A stretch of 10,705 nucleotides of DNA from Candidatus Stahliibacteriota bacterium (GCA_030670165.1 DAOVCF010000048.1:1-10705); one strand, 5' to 3'. Counted from the stretch's first letter, positions 1 through 5,127 are shown. A program made the numbers and translations. Notes: generated by a model from the letters alone, not told the origin.

Positions 1-2
1 TA

Positions 3-230
3 ATCGTTCGGGCAGGGATCGAGTTCCTCCCTGTTGACATCCTGGCTCTAAGGGGAGGATACTCAACCCAGGGTTCGGCATGGAAAACAGGGGAAGGTGC
101 TGACATCCTGGCCGGCCTCTCGTTGGGTCTGGGAATACACGATCTGGCAGGGGTATCTGTAGACTATGCGATAACCCCGGGACTTGACATCGGATTGTTC
201 CACCGCATATCTATCTCATACCGGTTCTGA
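3..230 (+). CDS. C-terminal end of an outer-membrane beta-barrel protein, PorV/PorQ (UPF0164) type, 5' partial
   Basis: An open frame runs from the left edge to a TGA at 228-230 and encodes 75 residues. It alternates hydrophobic and polar residues like beta strands, with segments such as LALRGGY, ADILAGLSLGLGI and VSVDYAI, and ends HRISISYRF. A terminal aromatic residue, usually Phe, preceded by alternating residues is the signal read by the Bam machinery. The pattern of LRxGY, GLSLGxG, a VDYA strand and a HRxSxSxxF end is that of PorV/PorQ/UPF0164 barrels, found in outer membranes of FCB bacteria and relatives. The N-terminus, signal peptide and most strands lie outside the window, so the exact family is inferred. 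The stop overlaps the yhaM start (TGATG), which suggests co-transcription. A different beta-barrel family is the main alternative. Confidence 0.7.
   Translation: MVRAGIEFLPVDILALRGGYSTQGSAWKTGEGADILAGLSLGLGIHDLAGVSVDYAITPGLDIGLFHRISISYRF
184..213 (+). promoter_or_regulatory. Weak candidate promoter inside the barrel gene, ahead of yhaM
   Basis: A perfect -35 hexamer TTGACA (184-189) is followed after 18 bases by TATCTA (208-213), a poor -10. It could give yhaM some independent expression. However, the bases are also coding (LDIGLFHRI), and TTGACA could arise from the Leu-Asp-Ile codons alone. Low confidence. Confidence 0.22.
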
Positions 231-1171
231 TGAAAAAACAGTTCATAGAGAACCTGCATCCCGGCGACGATGTAGACGACGTATTCTACATAGCCGAAAA
301 AGAGACCCGAAAGACACGCGATGGCAAGGATTTCATCATCTTCCAGCTTCGCGACCGGACCGGCATCTTAAAAGCAATCATGTTTGAGCCTACACCTTCA
401 AGCAATCTTCCCAAAGGCGTCTTTGCCTATCTGCGAGGCCGTCTCTCAGAGTACAACGGACGTCTTAACCTGAAGATAGATGGGATTCGGCAGATAAAGG
501 AAGCAGAGGTAGACTACACCGACTTCCTGCCGAAGACCGCGAGGGACGTTGAAGCATGCTACATCAGGCTCCGTGAGACCGCAAATCGGCTGCGTGATCC
601 GCTTTCAGCGCTTCTAACCGCCTTCTACGATAACTCCGCGTTCGAGCGGCAGTTCAAACTCGCACCGGCAGGGGTGCGCGCTCACCACGCCTATCTAGGT
701 GGGTTGTGCGTCCATACGTACGACATGCTTACCGCAGCCGAAGCGCTCTGCAAACTAAACGCGGATCTGGACAAGGATCTGCTTCTCGCAGGGGTGCTCC
801 TGCACGACATAGGCAAGATACGCGAGTACGAATATACCCGCACAATAGACAACACCGACGAGGGCAAACTCCTGGGGCACATCGTGATAGGGACAAGGAT
901 GATCGAGCGCGAGATAGAACGCATCCCTCGCTTTCCTGAAAAGCTTGCATGGAAACTCTTACACATGGTTGTCAGTCATCACGGGTTCATGGAGTACGGC
1001 TCCCCACGCAGACCTCTGTTCCTGGAAGCGGAAATCCTGCACCAGCTTGACAACCTCGACTCCAAGCGGGCGATGTATGATGAGGTCGCGTCCCGCAGCA
1101 ACGTGGGCGAGCGGTGGAGCGAGTATCATCCCTACCTGGAACACGACACCTACCTTGAACGCGACGTGTGA
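230..1171 (+). CDS. yhaM: YhaM-family 3'-5' exoribonuclease (OB-fold plus HD domain)
   Basis: The 313-residue product matches the length of Bacillus YhaM (about 314). Residues 12-90 form a nucleic-acid-binding OB-fold (DGKDFIIFQLRDRTGILKA, then YNGRLNLKIDGIR). Residues 150-280 form a metal-binding HD phosphohydrolase domain. Its likely ligands are the H152/H153 pair, H162, the LHDIGK motif (H192, D193), H217 in LLGHI, H250/H251 in SHHG, and D274 in LDNLDS. All expected HD positions appear intact. The family trims single-stranded RNA (and DNA) from the 3' end in the cytoplasm, with Mn2+ or Co2+ in B. subtilis. The ATG shares one base with the preceding stop and has no clear Shine-Dalgarno sequence, so translation probably depends on coupling to the barrel gene. 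An in-frame Pro/Val/Thr-coding repeat follows directly after the TGA. The family call is firm; the substrate in this organism is inferred. Confidence 0.93.
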   Translation: MKKQFIENLHPGDDVDDVFYIAEKETRKTRDGKDFIIFQLRDRTGILKAIMFEPTPSSNLPKGVFAYLRGRLSEYNGRLNLKIDGIRQIKEAEVDYTDFLPKTARDVEACYIRLRETANRLRDPLSALLTAFYDNSAFERQFKLAPAGVRAHHAYLGGLCVHTYDMLTAAEALCKLNADLDKDLLLAGVLLHDIGKIREYEYTRTIDNTDEGKLLGHIVIGTRMIEREIERIPRFPEKLAWKLLHMVVSHHGFMEYGSPRRPLFLEAEILHQLDNLDSKRAMYDEVASRSNVGERWSEYHPYLEHDTYLERDV

Positions 1172-1252
1172 CCCGTACCCGTAACACCCACACCCATAAC
1201 ACCTGTAATACCCGTACCCGTAACGCCCGTAACGCCCGTAACACCCGTAACA
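1172..1252 (+). repeat. Degenerate 6/9-bp tandem repeat (CCCGTA / CCCGTAACR) between yhaM and rsmG
   Basis: Ten units lie head to tail: CCCGTA, CCCGTAACA, CCCACA, CCCATAACA, CCTGTAATA, CCCGTA, CCCGTAACG twice, then CCCGTAACA twice. Every unit is 6 or 9 bases, so the array never leaves the frame set by the yhaM stop codon immediately upstream. Read in that frame it encodes Pro-Val-Pro-Val-Thr-type peptide, and the frame stays open through LKRFFRRYAKPEPQG to a TAA at 1298-1300. The last units are the most alike, consistent with recent duplication at the right end. It may simply be a slippage-prone spacer. Confidence 0.9.
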
Positions 1253-1303
1253 CTGAAGCGTTTCTTCCGACGCTACGCAAAACCCGAACCTCAAGGATAA
1301 TGT

Positions 1304-1945
1304 ATGAACCGGCAACTTGAGAGGTTCCTCACAAGCAAAGGAATCATGCTCTTGGCAGATCAACGGGATAAGCTCAAGCGATACAAGGAGTTGATCCTTG
1401 ATGCCTCCAAAAACATCAACCTGGTCTCCAAGGGTGATCTGGAACGTCTTGAGGAGCTGCACTTTGCCGACTCGCTTGCCCCGGTAAATATGATTCCTGC
1501 AGATTCCAAATTAGCGGACTGGGGCTCGGGCGCAGGCCTGCCAGGCATACCCCTGGCCATAGCAAGGCCTAATATCAAGGTCACGCTTGTGGAATCCAGA
1601 CAGAAGAAGGCGGCCTTTCTCTTACGGGTGATAAGAGAACTCCAACTAGCCAATCTAGATGTATTCCCTGATCGAGGCGAGAATCTAGAAAAGCGTTTTG
1701 ATCTTATCACCGTCAGAGCAATAGGAACGATTATTGAGGTCTTACCCGCAGTAGTTGATCATCTTGAAGAGAAGGGTGGGGTTCTCTTCTACAAGGGACC
1801 CGGAGGCAGGGTTGAGCTGGATGAGGCGGACTTGCTGATCGAGCGCTACGGGCTAAAGTCGCGGATGGAGAGTCTGGTGCTCCCCTGCGGCGAGGGACGA
1901 ACCTACATCCTTCTTAAAAGGGGTCCCCAAGCGCTTGCTTCGTAA
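1304..1945 (+). CDS. rsmG: 16S rRNA (guanine527-N7)-methyltransferase RsmG (GidB)
   Basis: RsmG uses S-adenosylmethionine to methylate N7 of G527 in the 530 loop of 16S rRNA, in the cytoplasm. The 213-residue product is of normal family length. Visible signatures are NINLVSK (37-43), HFADSLAP (53-60), the SAM-binding loop DWGSGAGLPGIPLA (72-85), the acidic strand end LVESRQKKAAFL (95-106), VRA (137-139) and FYKGP (162-166). An AAGGA element (1293-1297) lies six bases before the ATG. The last residues after LLKRG (PQALAS) are encoded inside a strong hairpin whose loop contains the stop codon. The gene lies downstream of yhaM on the same strand and converges on the PASTA lipoprotein gene. Loss of RsmG gives low-level streptomycin resistance in other bacteria. 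All core motifs are intact. Confidence 0.96.
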   Translation: MNRQLERFLTSKGIMLLADQRDKLKRYKELILDASKNINLVSKGDLERLEELHFADSLAPVNMIPADSKLADWGSGAGLPGIPLAIARPNIKVTLVESRQKKAAFLLRVIRELQLANLDVFPDRGENLEKRFDLITVRAIGTIIEVLPAVVDHLEEKGGVLFYKGPGGRVELDEADLLIERYGLKSRMESLVLPCGEGRTYILLKRGPQALAS

Positions 1946-1955
1946 GCGTTTGGGG
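1920..1955 (+). other. Strong hairpin with GGGGTCCCC cap overlapping the rsmG stop codon
   Basis: CCCCAAGCGCTT (1925-1936) pairs over 12 positions, with one G-T wobble, with AAGCGTTTGGGG (1944-1955) around a 7-base loop. The TAA of rsmG (1943-1945) sits at the loop/stem edge. Five bases, GGGGT, precede the stem. A run of A, not T, follows on the plus strand, so it is not a standard intrinsic terminator for rsmG. It may protect the 3' end or act as a factor-dependent stop. The same cap-plus-stem design recurs at 4794-4829 (minus) and 5009-5044 (plus). Confidence 0.75.
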
Positions 1956-1957
1956 GT

Positions 1958-1988
1958 AAAAAAAAGGAGGCCGGTTTAGCCGGCCCCT
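1958..1988 (-). terminator. Intrinsic terminator of the PASTA lipoprotein gene
   Basis: On the minus strand GGCCGG (1985-1980) and CCGGCC (1974-1969) pair around a CTAAA loop. One wobble and one further G-C pair extend the stem. After a few bases comes a run of eight T (1965-1958). It lies about 18 bases past the lipoprotein stop, a textbook Rho-independent arrangement, and should block read-through into rsmG antisense. Confidence 0.87.
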
Positions 1989-2006
1989 TGATATCTTTTG
2001 CCCTCT

Positions 2007-2705
2007 CTAGTCTAGAACGGTAGCGATGTAGGCGGTCACGGTCGACCCGATGGGTACCACGCTGCCAGCCTTGGGTGTTTGATAGTAGAGGGTGCCCTCG
2101 TAGTATTCGGTACTTACCCTGTAGACGAACTTCGCCCCCAGGCCTGCCGCCTCTATCTTCTTCTGCGCCGAGCTCTTGCCCATGCGAATTACTTTAGGTA
2201 CCACGGCTGTCTTAGGTGGTTCCGGACCCATGCTTACCTTTAAATTCACGGTGGTGCCCTTCTGGACCATCATGCCAGTGGAAGGATTCGATGATACCAC
2301 GAAGTCCTTGGGGACCTCTTCGGAGTATACCTCCTCCTCGTCAACCTCAAGTCCCAGCTTGCTCAGCTTAGCGCGTGCCTCATTCACGGCAACATTCTCA
2401 ATGGCAGGAACTTCAACCCTGACTAAGCCCTTGGAGATCCACACCTTTACAGAGGAACCCCGTTTGACCTCAGAAAGAGGAAGAGGGTCCTGCTTGGCTA
2501 TAAGACCTTTATCGATCTCCTCGGACTCAATATTCTCTCCGACGAGGACAAGTAGTCCTCTCTTCTCAAGGGAGATCTTCGCGTTCTCGAGAGTAGAGTT
2601 GGTCAGATCGGGGATTTCAACGGTTCGCCTCAGGGCATCGCATCCAGTGACGATCAAACCCACGAACACAATCGCAAGTAGTGCACCAATTGCACTCTTC
2701 TTCAT
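2007..2705 (-). CDS. Lipoprotein made of three PASTA domains (no kinase or PBP domain)
   Basis: Residues 1-22 are a lipoprotein signal: MKK, a hydrophobic core, then the lipobox VTGC with Cys22 as the expected lipidation site. The rest is three PASTA repeats, about 28-92, 95-160 and 166-228. Each has the typical VP[DA] or VPKV start, a helix with A-x-x-x-L/I-x-x-x-GL, a Q/S-x-P turn (KQDPLP, SSNPSTG, YQTPKAG) and a G-[ST]-x-V final strand. PASTA domains usually hang from Ser/Thr kinases (PknB/Stk1) or class A/B penicillin-binding proteins and bind muropeptides or assist division. Here they are alone on a lipid anchor, so a periplasmic peptidoglycan-binding or scaffold role is inferred. The gene has its own promoter, a strong AGGAGG site and its own terminator, so it is a single-gene unit. 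Confidence 0.9.
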   Translation of the reverse strand: MKKSAIGALLAIVFVGLIVTGCDALRRTVEIPDLTNSTLENAKISLEKRGLLVLVGENIESEEIDKGLIAKQDPLPLSEVKRGSSVKVWISKGLVRVEVPAIENVAVNEARAKLSKLGLEVDEEEVYSEEVPKDFVVSSNPSTGMMVQKGTTVNLKVSMGPEPPKTAVVPKVIRMGKSSAQKKIEAAGLGAKFVYRVSTEYYEGTLYYQTPKAGSVVPIGSTVTAYIATVLD

Positions 2706-2711
2706 AAGGTT

Positions 2712-2717
2712 CCTCCT
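2712..2717 (-). promoter_or_regulatory. Shine-Dalgarno site of the PASTA lipoprotein gene
   Basis: On the minus strand AAAAGGAGGAACCTT precedes the ATG, putting the GGAGG core six to seven bases upstream. This supports the chosen start, which also gives a correct lipoprotein signal. Confidence 0.85.
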
Positions 2718-2741
2718 TTTGCCTTAACTATCCTATTCGGG

Positions 2742-2770
2742 ATTTTACTCCTTTTCTCCTTGAATGTCAA
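2742..2770 (-). promoter_or_regulatory. Near-consensus sigma-70 promoter for the PASTA lipoprotein gene
   Basis: On the minus strand a perfect -35 TTGACA (2770-2765) is followed after exactly 17 bases by TAAAAT (2747-2742), five of six matches to TATAAT. Transcription should begin near 2735, leaving a leader of about 30 bases containing the ribosome binding site. Confidence 0.82.
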
Positions 2771-2847
2771 GTCCTGCGGGTCGTGCACCAAAAGATGATT
2801 ACTTTGAAGTGCTTCCTTCGTCCTGCCAATGAAAGATTGCAAAGGAT

Positions 2848-2921
2848 AAAAAAAAACAAGGAGCCACTTTCAATCAACTCTAACCAAGTTCTTTTTCCGA
2901 TCCTTTTTCCGAAGGAAAAGG
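2848..2921 (-). other. Hairpin and T9 tract downstream of nadA; possible weak terminator region
   Basis: In the 237-base gap between nadA and the PASTA gene, 2902-2921 forms a short hairpin (CCTTTTTC against GAAAAGG with a wobble). CTTTTTCCGA is directly repeated at 2891-2900 and 2903-2912. Nine A (2848-2856) read as T9 on the minus strand, but about 45 bases beyond the hairpin and with no stem next to it. None of this makes a standard terminator. nadA transcripts may end here or continue into the PASTA gene. Confidence 0.35.
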
Positions 2922-2942
2922 GAGGATAGATTTCGTGGTGTG

Positions 2943-3878
2943 TTATACGTATTTAAGCATCTCATCCAGTGCTCTCTTGGCCCTGGAAGCGATCTCCGGC
3001 TCAACCTCTATCTGATACTGATTTCTTTGTAACGCTTCCAGGACGTGCTCGAGCCTTATCTTCTTCATATCCTCGCAGACCTTTGGCGCGCCGAGCGAGT
3101 AGAACTCTTTGTCCGGGTTCTCCTTCTTGAGACGGTAGATGAGACCTTCTTCGGTTCCCACGATGAAGCGCTTGCGATCGGATTTCTTGGCAAGCTGCAC
3201 CATCCCGTTGGTTGAAGCCACCTCGTCGGCAAGATCAATGACCTCAGGATCGCATTCAGGATGAACCATGATAAGGGCGTCGGGATAGCGCTCGCGGACG
3301 GCCTTTATCTCTTCGACCTTGAAACGCCGGTGCACTGGACAGAAACCTGCCCACGGGATGATCTTCTTTTCCGTAAAGCGCTGGACCCAGGATGCAAGGT
3401 TGCAGTCCGGGACGAAGATTATTTCATCCGCGGCGACCCCCTGGACGACCTTAACCGCATTGGCCGAGGTGCAGCACACGTCAACCTCAGCCTTGATGTC
3501 GGCATTGGTGTTCACGTAGGCCACCACTTTGGCATCTGGATGCTGGGCCTTGAGTTCGCGCAGACCTTCTACGTCGGCCATATCGGCCATGGGGCAGCCT
3601 GCGTCGGCGCGCGGCAGGAGAACCATCTTGTCCGGGGAAAGTATCTTTGCGGTCTCGGCCATGAACTGAACCCCGCAGAATACGATCACAGGTGTCGAGG
3701 TCGCGGCCGAGCGCCTGGCCAGGTCGAGCGAATCGCCAAGATAATCGGCAAGGTTTTGAATCTCGGGTATCTGGTAGTTATGAACCAACAAAAGCGCCTG
3801 CTTCTCATGAGCCAGCTGTCTGATCTCAAGAGACATCTCCTCAGTGCTTAACTCCTTAATAGCAACAGCATCAACCAT
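2943..3878 (-). CDS. nadA: Quinolinate synthase NadA (short type)
   Basis: NadA condenses iminoaspartate with dihydroxyacetone phosphate to quinolinate in de novo NAD synthesis, using one [4Fe-4S] cluster. Three similar subdomains follow each other in 311 residues. The probable cluster ligands are C95 (ADAGCPMADM), C180 (GFCPVH) and C268 (KVCEDMKK). Their spacing matches the short archaeal/Thermotoga form rather than the longer E. coli form. Other conserved blocks are LVHNYQIPEIQ (31-41), MAETAKIL (73-80), YVNTNADIKA (121-130), CTSANAV (136-142), HPEC (206-209) and GTEEGLI (241-247). The ATG at 3878 has no ribosome binding site; M15 would give a 297-residue protein starting where Thermotoga NadA starts. 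No nadB or nadC is adjacent. The extra cysteine at 159 (PDCNL), where Lys, Arg or Gln is more usual, is a mild oddity. Confidence 0.96.
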   Translation of the reverse strand: MVDAVAIKELSTEEMSLEIRQLAHEKQALLLVHNYQIPEIQNLADYLGDSLDLARRSAATSTPVIVFCGVQFMAETAKILSPDKMVLLPRADAGCPMADMADVEGLRELKAQHPDAKVVAYVNTNADIKAEVDVCCTSANAVKVVQGVAADEIIFVPDCNLASWVQRFTEKKIIPWAGFCPVHRRFKVEEIKAVRERYPDALIMVHPECDPEVIDLADEVASTNGMVQLAKKSDRKRFIVGTEEGLIYRLKKENPDKEFYSLGAPKVCEDMKKIRLEHVLEALQRNQYQIEVEPEIASRAKRALDEMLKYV

Positions 3879-3884
3879 AGCATA

Positions 3885-3912
3885 ACTATAACAGTGAGGA
3901 TGCGAATGTCAA
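3885..3912 (-). promoter_or_regulatory. nadA promoter placed directly against the start codon
   Basis: On the minus strand TTGACA (3912-3907) is followed after 16 bases by TATAGT (3890-3885). Only six bases separate the -10 from the ATG at 3878-3876. A normal start 6-8 bases after the -10 would put the first transcribed base at or next to the A of that ATG. The mRNA would then be leaderless, or would serve the downstream M15 start with a leader of about 42 bases. Confidence 0.62.
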
Positions 3913-3932
3913 CTCGAAGAACAAGTGGCACG

Positions 3933-3960
3933 TTGACAAAATCCCGATCAGGTGTAGGTT
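3933..3960 (+). promoter_or_regulatory. Probable promoter for the 201-residue unknown protein gene
   Basis: A perfect TTGACA (3933-3938) is followed after 16 bases by TAGGTT (3955-3960), a three-of-six match to the -10 consensus. It diverges from the nadA promoter, whose -35 box is about 20 bases away, so one regulator could affect both. The weak -10 suggests modest or activated expression. Confidence 0.48.
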
Positions 3961-3967
3961 AGTATCC

Positions 3968-3973
3968 AAGGAG
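3968..3973 (+). promoter_or_regulatory. Shine-Dalgarno site of the unknown protein gene
   Basis: AAGGAG ends six bases before the ATG at 3980, which fixes the start codon and supports this being a real translated gene. Confidence 0.85.
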
Positions 3974-3979
3974 ACGGAC

Positions 3980-4585
3980 ATGGCAAAAACTTCCGCGCTT
4001 GAAAAACACCTGAGAGATCAATACCTGCCCATATTCCAGAAGATGATGGGAATGTCTCTGGGCCGGGCGAAGAGAACCTTCAAGGACCTTTATAAAAAGG
4101 TAACCGAAGAAGCAAAGAAGGAAGATACCTTGAACCTGCCGCCTGACCTTGGAGACCGGCTCCTGAAAAGAGAGTCAGAAGATAAAAAGGTCAGGGAGTT
4201 ATTGGTCAAGAAAAGTGGCGAGGGTGTTCGGGATGAAGACATCCGCTGGTGGTGGAACATGCACGATCTTGAGCGCAGGATGATTTCCAAGGTGGACGAG
4301 GTCTTCATCTACGCACTCTTTTTGAAGTTCACCAAGGAGGATGGACTAACTCCCGAAGAGGCGAACAAAAAGGTTTGGGAAATCCGCCCAATGTTCGGCA
4401 ACCCAACCGATACCAGCTACGCCAAAGGGAAAGACAGGCCTCTGCCTGACGAACTCAGACAAAGGGTCAACGCCTACATGACCAAACGAGCGCGGAAAGA
4501 CCCTGAAGGGCTGAAGCGGGAGGTGGAGAAATGCTCATCATTCAACGCGTTTATAAGGAAAGAGATCCAGGCGGGTAGGCTTTAA
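3980..4585 (+). CDS. Hypothetical protein, 201 residues, highly charged, probably cytoplasmic and helical
   Basis: I do not recognise this protein. It has no signal peptide, membrane segment or obvious catalytic motif. It is rich in Lys, Arg, Glu and Asp and looks mostly helical. A distinctive central block reads DEDIRWWWNMHDLERRM (about 85-101), with three consecutive tryptophans, followed by a hydrophobic stretch VFIYALFLKFT. A second half around residues 120-165 (LTPEEANKKVWEIRPMFGNP, then RPLPDELRQRVNAYM) may be a separate small domain. Its one cysteine is near the C-terminus (EKCSSF). The coding evidence is good: a near-ideal ribosome binding site, a promoter candidate, and base composition and codon use like the neighbours. 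It is a single-gene unit between nadA and the hairpin-rich gap, so context gives no function. A nucleic-acid-binding role would fit the charge but is only a guess. Confidence 0.8.
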   Translation: MAKTSALEKHLRDQYLPIFQKMMGMSLGRAKRTFKDLYKKVTEEAKKEDTLNLPPDLGDRLLKRESEDKKVRELLVKKSGEGVRDEDIRWWWNMHDLERRMISKVDEVFIYALFLKFTKEDGLTPEEANKKVWEIRPMFGNPTDTSYAKGKDRPLPDELRQRVNAYMTKRARKDPEGLKREVEKCSSFNAFIRKEIQAGRL

Positions 4586-4605
4586 ACCAGCACCATTTGT
4601 CATCG

Positions 4606-4909
4606 TGCTCCTTTTGCCCTCCGGGCAAAAGATCGCAAAAGATAATGTGGCTCAGCCTGGAGAGGCTGAGCAGATATTAAAGAACAGGCTTCCAGCCGCT
4701 CGCAATGACGGGGTGTTTCCCCGCTCTTGACGGGACAGTATGCCCCTCGAGTGCCTGGTGCACTCATAGGGCAGGGGGAGGGTGATTAAATCACCCCAAA
4801 CGGCTGCGTTGCATCCGTTCGGGGACCCCCAAAGAGTATTTGTCACGGGTTAGAAGTCCTGCGTAGCTTTCATTGCTTGCGATCTTTTGTGTTGCACACA
4901 AAAGGAGCA
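4606..4909. mobile_element. MITE-like non-coding unit bounded by 33-base inverted hairpin repeats
   Basis: The left end (4606-4638) and right end (4877-4909) are inverted copies: 11 outer bases (TGCTCCTTTTG) and 13 inner bases (CAAAAGATCGCAA) are identical. The middle nine differ but keep pairing: CCC-TCC-GGG on the left, and TGT-GCA-ACA when the right copy is reverse-complemented. Between them lie more hairpins: 4650-4671 (9-bp stem), 4709-4723, 4741-4773 (two stacked stems), 4780-4796 and 4794-4824. The motif GTCATTGCGAGCGG, like a short interspersed repeat seen in many bacterial genomes, reads on the minus strand near 4708-4695. No transposase or convincing reading frame is present and no target-site duplication was found. 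It could be a non-autonomous mobile element, a nested set of REP-like repeats, or a structured RNA. Confidence 0.5.
4794..4829 (-). repeat. Copy C of the GGGGTCCCC-capped hairpin
   Basis: On the minus strand GGGGTCCCC is followed by GAACGG, an 11-base loop, and CCGTTTGGGG. CCCCGAACGG and CCGTTTGGGG pair over 10 positions with one G-T wobble. It has the same cap and closing pairs as the hairpins at 1920-1955 and 5009-5044, but a different inner stem. It lies inside the MITE-like unit. Confidence 0.6.
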
Positions 4910-5008
4910 TTTAAATCACCCCACCTTACGCGAAGCGGCGTCCACGTCAATCATCCACCAGACGGTGGCACTTCGCCGGACTGTACTTCTTCACGGAATC
5001 TCCTGGTC

Positions 5009-5044
5009 GGGGTCCCCACAAAGTTAGTATCTAACTTTGTGGGG
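5009..5044 (+). repeat. Perfect 14-bp inverted repeat (copy B of the capped hairpin) just upstream of the cmk promoter
   Basis: CCCCACAAAGTTAG (5014-5027) is the exact reverse complement of CTAACTTTGTGGGG (5031-5044) around a TAT loop, preceded by GGGGT. It ends eight bases before the -35 box of the cmk promoter. No T run follows on either strand, so it is not an ordinary intrinsic terminator. Candidate roles are a binding site for a dimeric regulator, an insulating hairpin for transcripts entering from the left, or a REP-like repeat. The remaining gap (4910-5008) shows only a short CCACC/GGTGG hairpin and a TTAAATCACCCCA repeat (4911-4923, also at 4786-4798). Confidence 0.75.
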
Positions 5045-5051
5045 TGAGGGG

Positions 5052-5080
5052 TTGACGAGGTATCATAAATCGCCTATAAT
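5052..5080 (+). promoter_or_regulatory. Strong sigma-70 promoter of the cmk-plsC-rpsA-mtaB-rlmN operon
   Basis: TTGACG (5052-5057), 17 bases, then a perfect TATAAT (5075-5080). The start site should be near 5087, giving a leader of about 58 bases with GATTAACA repeated at 5094-5101 and 5118-5125. It is among the best promoters in the window, as expected for ribosomal protein S1. Confidence 0.85.
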
Positions 5081-5127
5081 TATACGCTGCGTGGATTAAC
5101 AGTCCGTCGACAGTAAAGATTAACAAA

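Noticed and set aside
35..111. TGACATCCTGG repeated 66 bases apart
   Set aside because: Both copies encode a D-I-L-A strand in the beta-barrel; short similar strands are expected in such proteins.
1172..1252. CRISPR array or telomere-like repeat
   Set aside because: Units are 6 or 9 bases with no spacers, and it lies inside a chromosomal gene cluster. It is a simple minisatellite.
959..1462. Minus-strand frame with a Tyr/Gly-rich repeat (YGRYGRYGYG) across the minisatellite
   Set aside because: It overlaps well-supported yhaM and rsmG, and its repeat is just the complement of CCCGTA units. No ribosome binding site or family similarity.
1995..2005. CTTTTGCCCTC also present in the left end of the MITE-like unit
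   Set aside because: Only an 11-base match without the second hairpin arm; likely chance.
3261..3851. Plus-strand 196-residue frame opposite nadA
   Set aside because: nadA is certain from its motifs and cluster cysteines; this frame is a shadow without family similarity.
4611..4631. Hairpin CTTTTGCCC-TCC-GGGCAAAAG as terminator of the unknown gene
   Set aside because: No T run follows on either strand, and its inverted partner at 4884-4904 fits an element end better. It may still slow transcription.
4652..4846. Minus-strand 64-residue frame in the hairpin-rich gap
   Set aside because: It runs through several palindromes, has no clear ribosome binding site and reads like translated repeat DNA.
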